DNA of 64,000 nucleotides, from positions 18,618,186 through 18,682,185 of the forward strand of contig OX235266.1 of NCBI GenBank assembly GCA_944472135.2. Direction: 5' to 3'. The number at the start of each line of letters is the position of its first letter. Positions within the stretch are counted from its first letter, which is position 1. Shown here one piece after another: positions 55,255-64,000 of the stretch. This stretch comes from Trichobilharzia regenti. Taxonomy: Eukaryota > Platyhelminthes > Trematoda > Strigeidida > Schistosomatidae. The notes beneath the pieces are model-generated. The model searched no databases, was not told the DNA's origin, and saw only the letters and a list, made by a program, of their open reading frames with translations. The position numbers were made by a program, and so were the translations under genes.

Positions 55255-55891
55255 TGTTTTCAATTACATCTCATCATCAGACTTAACTCTAATATACCTA
55301 CATAAATTTACAAATAAAATTCAAATATAAACCAATTATGGTGGTAAAGTACAGACAAAAACAATTCGTAGCTCAATTTTGTCACATTTAGTTGATAGTG
55401 GTCATATAGAGTGGAGAAATCGACAGCCTTCAAAGTAATTCATCGTATCCCACCGAATCTTTCCAATAGACTTCGTATTCGTCTACTGCACACACACACA
55501 CACACACACACATAGCTGATGCGGTAGACATTCGAATAGCTATCAATCCCCTAAACTATGCATTCCAAAGAAGCTCGTATAGCCATTATCCTCCCTTGCT
55601 TGGCCTATTAAGACATAACCAACTGAAATCTTCTACGCCACTCCTGCCTTACTTATATTTTCAACGCCTCCATTCTTATCATCCCTTAATCTTATCACAT
55701 CTTCATTAAAACCGTGTTTTGTTTACTTCCCTTACAATCTAACATTACTTAATCGGTTCATTTGTTTTTACTAATCTTTATCGACTACTACTACGTCCAC
55801 ATGAACATTTATTTGTTTTTAATCGTGCTGTTTTTCATTATTGGTGTTATCACAGATTGCCTCACTTTTTCATCCTTATTATCGATAAGAC

Positions 55892-55942
<51 letters not shown>

Positions 55943-56135
55943 CTTTACTACTATTATGATTAATTGCACAATTTATGTTCACCATCGTATTATCCTATAG
56001 ACAAAACACCATGATTGGTTTATATTTGAATTTTTATTTGTAGTTATGTAGATATATATTGGAGTTAGGCCTGATGAGATCTAATTGAAAACAGCGATAA
56101 TGTTCGCTTAAATGCGTTGTTCTAAATGTTTGTTT
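55255..56135 (+). mobile_element. Penelope-like element, C-terminus and 3' UTR, inverse of 53700-54655
   Basis: 55255-55350 is an inverse 3' UTR piece. From 55370 the plus strand gives LVDSGHIE.., decayed [10 protein letters not shown] and [13 protein letters not shown] blocks, a (CA)n tract at 55489-55512, a (TTA)n tract at 55890-55940, and the 3' end ..GTTCGCTTAAATGCG. Confidence 0.8.
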
Positions 56136-56139
56136 TAAT

Positions 56140-56330
56140 TGAATTTTAGATTTTCCTGCCCATTGATTATATCGAAGTGCTAGGTGTCAGGCTGGCATGT
56201 CGGCTTCTTGTGCAGATGCTTCAACGATGCCTGGGCATTTAGGTAGAATTTAATTGGTGGATGGTGACTAGCAGTGGAATCCAGGATAAAGCGCATCTCG
56301 TCTTATTTGGGACTCGTCTGCCAGATCCGA
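56140..56330 (-). repeat. Smalpha fragment: tail and inactive hammerhead
   Basis: Inverse tail (TTCTTGTGCAGATGCTTCAACG) and ribozyme; the core reads CAGACGA and GAGA instead of CUGANGA and GAAA. Confidence 0.8.
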
Positions 56331-56335
56331 TGGCT

Positions 56336-56660
56336 GACAGATGAATTCTAACTTCGGTCATTTCGCAATATGTATGAAGCGACCATTGGCTAATATCATA
56401 GGTGAGTATTTGCTTTCACATCCGACTTGGTGGACTCCGCTGGTCAGACTTCAGGTGACTTTATGGTATATTCAATCACTGGTGGACACTAGACCAATTT
56501 TCGACGAGTGTGTTGACTTGCCGCGATTTGATTAATGTCAAGCAAGATCAAGAAGTAAGATCATTTAGAGCATCACGGAAAACCAGGAAGTGTAAGGGAC
56601 AAATGTTTCGCACTGGTTTAGGACTCCTCATCAGTCCTCATGCACAACTCTAGCCACCAG
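56336..56660 (-). repeat. Old SINE family B copy
   Basis: Word order AAAACCAGGAAGTGTA..GTTTCGCACTGGTTTAGGACTCCTCATCAG and an upstream body. Ribozyme core lost. Confidence 0.5.
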
Positions 56661-56779
56661 AAATCAAGACTGGGAGTTTCATTTTGTACTTGAAAAATAT
56701 TCCCGGCTTTGTTCTTCATATGTGAGAGGTCACTTCCTAAAATTATCTAGACAGCATCGATTGAACTACAGACCACTCA

Positions 56780-57330
56780 GAAGAATGAGGATGTTAAAAG
56801 CAGACAGGATTGGAGAGACAAGGCAGACTCTCATCATTCTGGAATCAATTTGGAAATCTTCTACACTCAGCACAAGTAACGAAATTCGGATCTTCAATAA
56901 CAGTATTAAGTCAACCGATTGTTCCGAATGGGTCGGAAACATGGCAAGCACGTTATAAAGAGCATATGCAACTGATTGTAGACTTTCGTCGACAGCTGCC
57001 TTCGCCGACTCCATATTGAAGGTCAGATGATGGATGAGAACGAATTAGTAACAAGGAAGTCTGTCAGGGAAGGAAGCAATCAAGCACCTGTTCCTTAACA
57101 AACATGTACAAGAAAATGGAGAAGGGTCGAACAAATTGTGAGGAGATCGTCGAATGACATTACACGACAAGCCCTAGGATGGTAAACGACGATCTGGTTA
57201 TCACTTCAAGTTTGACATAGGTGACATGATAGCTTGCAGAAGATCGAAGGGAATTGCATTGAACAGTACAAACTAGAGCTGTCATGTTGAAGCTCTATTT
57301 TTCGCTCGAAACCCAAGGGAATAATAATAA
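56780..57330 (+). mobile_element. RTE-type LINE 3' fragment
   Basis: RIGETRQTLIILESIWKSST, LSTSNEIRIFNNSIKS, then a decayed C-terminus, 3' end GAAGCTCTATTTTTCGCTCG and AATAATAATAATAAT. Confidence 0.8.
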
Positions 57331-57334
57331 TAAT

Positions 57335-58110
57335 ATCTGATGTCTTACAAAGTTGAAGACTCCAAACAGAAAACTAACAAGTTAGCGGAGGGAGCGACAG
57401 AGAACAGAAGACTTCAGAGAAGGCAGAAGTGATGATGACACATAACCGGCAACGACAAATATCGATGGTTAACCACAGTAGATATCAGAAAAATGTCTAT
57501 TCTTTCACCTTCCTACGGGTGCAACATCGTTTTAACTAAAAGCGACATGAATGACCATTTCAAAGCCAAAGAGGATCAGAAAAGGAAGACAAACTTTCAC
57601 TGTTCTGAAATCGGTACACTTAACATAACATTAGTGGTGGAAATTCTGATGTCTTGATTTTCTGTGTGGTTCGGAGACTTTATATACGTGTTACCAAACA
57701 AAAAAGTATTTGCCTAATAGGCTTCTACAGATTTCTCAGTACCGAACCTGCTACCTTTGGTAGATACTGTAGATCATTTGACCAGCCAGGAAAGGTAAGC
57801 GACAAGGAACTCTGTAAGGCTATGCACCAATCAATAACCTACTGCCGAACAGTTATACCGAAGAAAATGGAACTGGACTGGAGGCAGGCTGAGGAGACCA
57901 TTGGCTCTAGGTCCTCGAGTGTGTTCCGAATACAAGGCGACGAGCTGGGCATTGGAGGATGGCGGGGAGGAGGTCGTGTGAGCAGGAGACGAAGGCTTGT
58001 AGGCAGTCGTTTAGCGAGATAGAAATAACAGGAGAAGACCAACAAGGGAATGGAGAAATACTACTGACGCTCCACTGATGTTCCACTTGGAACCTAATAA
58101 GGCAGGGGAA
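57335..58110 (+). mobile_element. RTE-type LINE fragment, heavily decayed
   Basis: Begins at the tail of the previous copy with the DVLQSxDSKQKTN-like block, then ELDWRQAEETIGSRSSSVF and a 3' end near TGATGTTCCACTTGGAACC. Confidence 0.55.
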
Positions 58111-58124
58111 GGAGTATTACCAAC

Positions 58125-58950
58125 CTCGCCTAGATTGCTAGCTCGCTAGTTTTCTAGCCGGTCCCAAGCCCGGATAAAGGGGGAACGCACAAATATATTA
58201 AAAATTCTAAAAATATAAACAATAACCTTATTTTTCGCTGGAATCGGAGAAGTGAAATGACGCAGGCCGGTGAAAGCCTCCAGGAAGCCAGTCAGCCTAT
58301 GTGCCTTCTTTCGATGGAAGCAAAAATAAGGATGGGCACATGGGATGTTCATACAATGTACGGAACTGGAAAGGCTGCCCAGGCAGCCGCAGAAGTTAAA
58401 CTAATCTGGAAATCTTCGTCACTCAGCATCAACAACAAAATTCAGTCGGATTTTCAATACAAACGACAAGTAAGTCAGTTCTTCTATGCGGATCAGAAAC
58501 TTGGCGAACTGGTCAAAAATAATATTTCCAACAGCCTGTTCCAGACCCCTATCAACAAATATCAACTATCGCTTTATACTGAAGATCAGATGGCCGGAAT
58601 CACCAGAATCACCAACAAGAAACTATTGGAACAAACAAAACAAGAACCAGTCGCTCGCCCAACAAATATGCAGGAGAAAGTGGAGATGGATTGGACACTC
58701 GCTGAGGAGGCTGGGCCGCTGGGTGACATCGCGCGTCAGGCCATTGCTCGAGTGGAACCCGAAAAAGAAGTGGCGAGTGGGTCGTCAGTGAAAAGGTGAC
58801 ATGGAGAAGATCGTGTGAAGAGGAGTTGAAAGAGTATGGATTAACTAACATGGATGCAGGTGAAAAGTACAGCACGAGAGAGAGAAGCAAGTGGAGACGT
58901 GCAGTTGAAGCCCTATGTTCCACTAGGAACCCAAGGGAACAATAATAATA
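58125..58950 (+). mobile_element. RTE-type LINE with central deletion: endonuclease start joined to RT C-terminus
   Basis: Leader GCCGGTCCCAAGCCCGG, ORF start region QPMCLLSMEAKIRMGTWDVH, TMYGTGKAAQAAAEV (start of an AP-endonuclease domain), then directly KLIWKSSSLSINNKIQ and RRKWRWIGHSLRRLGRW, 3' end GAAGCCCTATGTTCCACTAGG and AATAATAATAAT. The 180-codon open frame is this fusion and lacks both catalytic cores. Confidence 0.85.
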
Positions 58951-59076
58951 ATAGTAAGGGGTATTACCGATGTCACTATTTTACCAGGTGTTTCATTAAC
59001 ACAACCCCCCCCCCCTATTTTCAGTAAATAATGCTCGAAATCAAATTAGATTTTAAAAACTTTCAATGGAACTTAC

Positions 59077-59404
59077 CAAGTCTATCATCAACATCAGATC
59101 GATAGAATGGTACACATTTATCTTCTTCTTTCACCGTAGGATTTTGTGAACATGATCCTTTCAAATAGAAATGATTACTGTCACTATCGATTTGTTTCAC
59201 TGTTTTCACTTTATAAACTTGATTATTTTCTTGTTGTGTATCAGTTGCACGTTCTATTTCAAGTAATCGTTTAAATACTCTATAGCCCAACTCAGTGCTA
59301 AATGGATAATATGAGGCATTGCCTTCTGACGCCTCATTGGATTTTTGTCGATATCCACTAGGCGGTAAACTGGTTGGACGCCACCATTCTCCTCCATTAG
59401 ACAT
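59077..59404 (-). CDS. First coding exon of an unrecognised gene
   Basis: Reading the minus strand, an ATG at 59404-59402 opens 109 codons plus one base, ending at a perfect donor CTTG|GTAAGT (GT at 59076-59075). The protein begins MSNGGEWWRPTSLPPSGYRQ and includes YYPFSTELGYRVFKRLLEIE, then a polar Lys/Gln/Ser-rich part and PFYRSDVDDRL. No signal peptide, membrane segment or known domain is recognised. Immediately before the ATG, TTTTCACTTTATTCTCCCTAG is a plausible 3' splice site, so the ATG may follow a cis-splice or a spliced-leader trans-splice. Composition is unlike the surrounding repeats, which suggests a host gene running toward lower coordinates; later exons were not found. It could be one internal exon with an in-frame Met. 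Confidence 0.6.
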
Positions 59405-59736
59405 CTTGCAAACCTTAGTACTAGGGAGAATAAAGTGAAAAGGTGGGGATTATTCAGGATTATTCCCAACATATGCAGCAACAAAAATGACTCAATGAAA
59501 ATACGAGAGATATGCATGGAAGATATTATCACCACCAGTTAGTCAAATCACAAGAGGATAATAAATACTCTCAAAATTCAATTTCAATTCAAGCACATCA
59601 CAGCATTCTAACTAGTTACTTATTATGACTATAAAAAACACTCGTCTTATTTCCCATCTGATTGCATTTGATCAATAACACTCATATTATTATTCCTGAA
59701 TGTACATTATCTTATCTTATTGATTTTTATTCCAAT

Positions 59737-59930
59737 GTGCGTCGGCGGCACAGTGGTTAAGACACTCGCCGACCATGCACATGGTCCGGGGTTCGAGCCC
59801 ACACCGACGCACACCTGATATCTATGGTCGGCCTACGAATTTTGGGCTACCGATATCCACGCTGAAAATTCCACACTTGTACCAAAAATACGGTGTGCAA
59901 TCAAGCTGTAAATCAAAAAAAAATATCTAA
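59737..59930 (+). repeat. SINE family C
   Basis: GTGCGTCGGCGGCACAGTGG head, B box GGGTTCGAGCC, ACGCAC partner, tail CAAGCTGTAAATCAAAAAAAAA. Confidence 0.9.
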
Positions 59931-60087
59931 TCGATTCCACACATGTATACAAATGAAGGAAAAAAGTTGTGTGAGTAGTGCCTTGATATGATTATGAGCA
60001 GCGATAATTTGTGCTCTAAGGGTGATCATCAGTAAATATTACTGTATAACAACACTGTGTGATCTGATCCAAATAAAATATTATCTT

Positions 60088-60410
60088 CATCAGTACGCAC
60101 CCACCGGGGTTGAACCTAGGACCTCCTGGTTACAAGGCGAGCTCGTAGACCATTGAGTTACCGGGACCCAATCCAATGGTCCTTGAATTGGATCAGGTCC
60201 CAGTGGCTTAATGGTCTGCGACCTCGCCTTGTAACCGGAAGGTCCTGGGTTCGAAACCCGGTGGGTGCGTACAGATGAAGAGTCCCAAACCAGGACAAAA
60301 CAGCTGTTCAGTACTCCAGGTTTTCCAGTGATTCGCTAAATGATATCAGCTCACGATGAAATCCTCCATGCAATCAAACGAAATCCCTACGAAACCAATA
60401 CTTGAAAATC
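60088..60410. repeat. SINE family B inverted pair
   Basis: 60088-60178 is inverse (CATCAGTACGCACCCACCGG .. tRNA head); 60179-60410 is plus, with B box GGGTTCGAAACCC and tail ending CAATACTTGAAAA. The plus ribozyme (about 60269-60315) has AGAUGAAGA, AAAA for GAAA and GUU at the cleavage site, so inactive. Flanks share TTATCT or a similar short duplication. Confidence 0.75.
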
Positions 60411-60470
60411 TTATCTATAATGGAGTTATACTCTACCATCAGAGTGCCCAAGTTTTATACTTCTTGAGAT

Positions 60471-60954
60471 TTCATTTGTCTCTGGAAGGTAATATCACCT
60501 AACTTGGGGACATACTCAGTTGACTGATTGACTAACTGACTGGCAGAGTTTGAACATAGAACTTTGCACAGAATTGCAACACTTCAATTTGTCACACTCC
60601 AAGTAGAACATAAAGTTAGACAACAGTAAGAGAGAGAATAGTCCAAAACAATTAGAATGAGAAGAAATGTCAGGGAGAAAGAAAGAATAGTAGAATTGTA
60701 AAAGTATGTCTATTTCATAGATATGGGAAATTACGGCCATTGAGCTAAATACACAATAGTCTCCAGCTATTAGTTTGTACGATTGGAAGGACTCCATCCA
60801 GACGGTCTACACCTCTCTACTTGGCTAGCTGAAAACAACTGTTAGAGACTTCATGGACTGAAGTCAGGCCCTGGTCTAACCATCACTAACTTTCTCAACC
60901 TAATCCTATGTTAGAACCAGACAGAAAAGTGAATGACAAACGTATTCCCGAAAA
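60471..60954. other. Unassigned, partly the 24325-24430 dispersed repeat
   Basis: 60810-60920 matches that repeat. The remainder shows nothing supported. Confidence 0.4.
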
Positions 60955-61640
60955 CATCTTCCTTTATGGTTCGAAAAAAAGATCAAGTGAAATCTGTAGA
61001 AAGTTCTATTTTGTCATATTTGATTGATGATGGCAGTCACCAAGTGGACAGAAGAAGTGCCTTCAAAGTTATCTATCCCACATTCCAGCGAGCCTTTCGA
61101 ATGGAATTCGAACCCGCCTTTTACACATAGCCGAAGTTATGTGAGTTAATTCAAGAGAACAATCCTCATCGTCTTTGCATATGAAAGAAGTTTGTTCTTC
61201 CTTGTTTAGCCTAAGTGAATTCTATTCAAAACCATCCCACCCTTTCTTATTTTCCATCTCCTTCGTACTTTTATGATATTCATTTAAACTCTGATTATCT
61301 GTCCACTTCACCTGCCCTTAGTATTACGTAACTTTTAGGATTTGACCTAATTTGTTTATTATTGAATTGTCTACATATACATACACATATTACTATCTTT
61401 GTTGTTACTCTTATCACCACCTGGATAAGTCTTGTTATCATTATTTTGTTATCATTATAATCATCGTTATTAATGACGTTCAAAACATTTAGTATATTAT
61501 TATTATTATTTGATCCACGAAATCACCGTCATTGGTTAAATTGTCTTATATATAATTCTATGTGAATTAGAATAAAGCCTGAAGAAGATCTAATTGAAAA
61601 CAGTAGTATTGTTCGCTTATATACATATGTCTTGTTCTAA
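60955..61640 (+). mobile_element. Penelope-like C-terminus and 3' end
   Basis: SSILSYLIDDGSHQVDRRSA, FKVIYPTFQRAFRM, decayed HRLCIxKKFVLPCLA, then UTR ending GCCTGAAGAAGATCTAATTG ..GTTCGCTTATA. Confidence 0.75.
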
Positions 61641-61649
61641 TCCTATATT

Positions 61650-61895
61650 AGTGTGTCGGTGGCACAGCGGTAGAATGCTCGCCAACCACACCTTATGTGA
61701 TTCAGGGCGCGATCACTGGCCGACGAGGCACTTCTCTACCTCGCAAAGTCAGTAATAAGACTAGTAAAGAGGGAAGGTTGGGCATGAGGCTGGCTAGCAA
61801 CCCTATCCTGTAAAAATAATCATCACTGCTACATAAACTTCAAGCCTCTAGCATGAAGCCCTCACTATGTTCCACTGGGAATGTAAAGGACTGAG
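61650..61895 (+). repeat. SINE family D, second copy
   Basis: GTGTCGGTGGCACAGCGGTAG head, RTE 5' words (GGGCATGAGGCTGGCTAGCA, ATCCTGTAAAAATAAT, CTGCTACATAAACTTCAAG), RTE 3' end (GAAGCCCTCACTATGTTCC, AATGTAAAGG). Same architecture as 37345-37580. Confidence 0.75.
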
Positions 61896-61904
61896 AAAAT
61901 CCTA

Positions 61905-62130
61905 TATCAACTATCATTACTCGTTCGAGGAAGCAGGCGATATGGCTGGCATAACACCTGTCCTGGGTATCTTAATAAAAGTAGCTTGACAAGCTCATCG
62001 AATGACTTGTTCACTCTACGCTTAATCTCAGGATTACTTACTGCACTACATGAAAGACAGTGCATACCCACATTATCACAAATAGTTAAAATTAAACAGT
62101 AATTGGACTTTATTCTCTGTGTATTGATTT
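61905..62130 (-). mobile_element. LINE C-terminal scrap
   Basis: Minus frame VSNPEIKRRVNKSFDELVKL and LRYPGQVLCQPYRLLPR parallels the [31 protein letters not shown] block of the 11815 copy. Confidence 0.65.
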
Positions 62131-62334
62131 CGATTGTCAATAATAAATTAGAATTAGTAATTTAGTCTTCTAATTTCTAAACTCATTTAGTATTGTCTTT
62201 TCGATAGTCATTGTGACAGGTATTCCGTAAGATATCCAGAGAGTATGCGCTTTCTTTCTCATCTGATAACAATTTCCACCTTGCCATATTGATAGACGAA
62301 TAAAAATATGTGTGTACTGCTCAGCTGTTTATGG

Positions 62335-62900
62335 ATGTGTGTGATACATGAAGTGAGCAATATTGAGGTTACGCGTCTGTCGAGTGCTAAGTGAGGAGAG
62401 GAAATCAATCGATGAGGTTGTAAGTTATCCCGACTGAGATGGTTAGGATATGTGTGTTATACATGCCCAGCCATCGCCTTCCTCAACGACAGGCAGTGTT
62501 AGCTGACTGATATTGGATGGATCGGGTTAGAAAAGAGCCAGTGGTGGATGGTCAAACCAAAACATGACTTCATCAGTCAATGGAATCCATAACAGTTAGT
62601 TTAAGCCACGTATGGAGGTGTAAACTTCGCGATGACAAACACCAATGGCTGGAGGCAATTGATGATATAGCTTAAAATCGTACTCACTAATGCAAAGGCG
62701 GCCACTCAGAGTGATTTATAATATCCAATAAAATTGTATCGTTCTCCCATAATACTATACCTTTTGCCTCTTATACACTTCTCTCTCTCTCTTTAGAAAC
62801 TCTTTACACTCTCTTCTCTTACTTTGTGTGCTACAAGGCGGGAGAGTGGCAACTCGAAGTGCTGCATATGTGGACAAAGTTCTATTTTCAAGACAGTCAG
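62335..62900 (+). mobile_element. LINE C-terminal fragment plus 3' UTR
   Basis: Frameshifted version of the 11815-12600 copy: SIDEVV..LRWLGYVCYTCPAIAF-like reading, GGWSNQNMTSS, and a TCTCTCTCTCTTT-rich UTR ending TGGACAAAGTTCTATTTTCA, matching 12540-12570. Confidence 0.75.
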
Positions 62901-63089
62901 TCAAGCACCTATTTCAGTCATATCGCTATTCTATTCAAAAGTAACCACTTATAAGCTTGGATTGCATTTGAAAACTGACTACACATGGAATTTTCGTTCA
63001 ATTGGTTGAAACCGATTGACAGAAGGCTACAGATCTGAGTTTTGCGTCTCTTGGAACGCGTCAGCAAAGCTCATCTGCAACATGAAGTG

Positions 63090-63200
63090 AATTGATGTCC
63101 CCTCCTAGAATCAAACCCATAATACAGGTGTTATCACTACACCATTCGGACTCACAATTGACCTCTCATTGTAGATTCAATGACAAGGTACTAGGAAAAT
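63090..63200 (-). repeat. tRNA-like SINE head, related to the core of 8265-8625
   Basis: Minus strand A box GAATGGTGTAGTGATAAC and B box GGGTTTGATTCTAGG. The nearby CACCTAGCATGGTGGCTAC word parallels CACGCTAGGTGGCTTGC at 8530. Confidence 0.5.
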
Positions 63201-64000
63201 AATCATTGACATATTTTTAATCCTCTGTTCGAGTGATAACTGTATTCTATGTAACAGGTTTCTCTGTCAAAATAGCTGATGATAAGCAAGAAACCTAAGA
63301 CCATACCTTCATATAGATTGCATCCAACCACCTGAAAGAGACTCAGAATACACCTCATTGGCTAACCACCTAGCATGGTGGCTACCATGAAACTTCACTG
63401 ACAGAATTCAATAAACGATAATTTCAGAAGGGGACTGGAAACATGAAATTGATTACCTCATAGTGAGTAATCAATGTACTCAAAGAAGTCAACTGTTATA
63501 CGTAACAACTTATGCCACTTGACTATATATTCCGATACCAGAATTCAGTCCATCTGGAGAACTCAAAGTGAATTTGGCCAGATACACGAGTGAGGGAGGG
63601 GCTTAGATCGACAGAAGCATAATACCTATCTCACGCTTGCTATACTACAGCCTTGTTTTTATTCGACAAATCATTTTAGGCTACTAACTACTGAGTTCAG
63701 TAGTATATTTCGTTAACTGAGCATTCTTCTTACCCTGGTCAAGTTTACTATGGGATATTGTATTAAATTTTACGGATATCCAAGATATCAATTAAGATAT
63801 ACATACGTCTTCGGGCAAAATTTAAGTCGCTTCATTGTACTGTCAAAAGACAGTTAAATTACGGAATATACACATTGGGTCATAGGATTTATTTCACCAT
63901 ATTACCTAATCTTCACCGTCTGTTAAATTCTGTAGACCACTTCTACAAGACATAAGACAGAGTAACTGGCGAATATCAACTGCGATCCGTTCTCTTCAGC
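63201..64000. other. No further feature recognised
   Basis: AT-rich sequence to the window edge; no coding or repeat signal I can support beyond the words noted at about 63360. Confidence 0.35.

Larger units (their letters stand above)
59440..60470 (-). mobile_element. Long-terminal-inverted-repeat element, copy 5
   Basis: The end at about 60460 is the inverse of AACTTGGGCACTCTGATGG. Arm words (GAGTAGTGCCTTGATATGATTATGAGC, GATCATCAGTAAATATTACTG) lie at 59972-60070, and interior words (inverse of GTCATTTTTGTTGC..CATATGTTGGG) reach about 59440, some 35 bp before the ATG of the unknown exon. It carries a SINE C (59737-59928) and a SINE B inverted dimer (60088-60410). Confidence 0.75.

Noticed and set aside
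55489..55940. CRISPR-like or satellite array
   Set aside because: Only simple (CA)n and (TTA)n microsatellites; no repeat-spacer pattern anywhere in the window.
58257..58799. 180-codon open frame as a gene
   Set aside because: It is an internally deleted RTE copy with leader, endonuclease start and RT C-terminus fused.

Overview
The window looks like a piece of a blood-fluke (Schistosoma-type trematode) nuclear genome. The evidence is AT-rich sequence, small coding exons separated by introns of 3-9 kb, and a dense load of repeats typical of schistosomes: Penelope-like elements (PLEs) with GIY-YIG endonucleases, RTE-type and CR1-type LINEs, Ty3/gypsy remnants, and tRNA-derived SINEs, two families of which carry hammerhead ribozymes (one is Smalpha-like). 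Species cannot be fixed from sequence alone.

One gene dominates. Six plus-strand exons (8995-9114, 14372-14539, 22699-22872, 25722-25839, 29322-29455, 38679-38864) have canonical splice sites and compatible phases. They encode the juxtamembrane linker, both C2 domains and the stop codon of a synaptotagmin-1-like Ca2+ sensor (299 codons seen). The luminal and transmembrane N-terminus was not found and presumably lies upstream of the window. A second, unrecognised gene is represented by one minus-strand exon at 59404-59077 with an ATG and a perfect donor site.

Almost all the rest is layered mobile DNA. 1-9000: RTE copy split by a solo LTR, a tRNA-like SINE, PLE fragments, and a long-terminal-inverted-repeat (long-TIR) element split by an RTE copy. 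9-23 kb: synaptotagmin introns 1-2 with LINE, Smalpha, PLE, RTE and long-TIR copies. 23-39 kb: introns 3-5 with several hammerhead-SINE copies including tandem and inverted dimers, a second solo LTR, RTE and PLE copies. 39-59 kb: after the synaptotagmin 3' end, a mosaic of RTE, gypsy integrase, CR1-type LINE, Smalpha and PLE inverted repeats. 59-64 kb: the unknown exon with a long-TIR element about 35 bp upstream of its ATG, then SINE, PLE and LINE relics.

The most interesting signals are: (i) two tRNA-derived SINE families, each with a hammerhead ribozyme, one copy with every core position intact; (ii) inverted dimers of the second family that integrated as single units, shown by 9- and 12-bp target-site duplications; (iii) a tRNA-headed SINE that ends in the RTE LINE 3' end; (iv) a long-TIR element family present in five copies; and (v) nested insertions whose duplications give an order of events. 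All positions come from reading by eye; repeat boundaries are approximate (about 10-30 bp) unless a target-site duplication is given.
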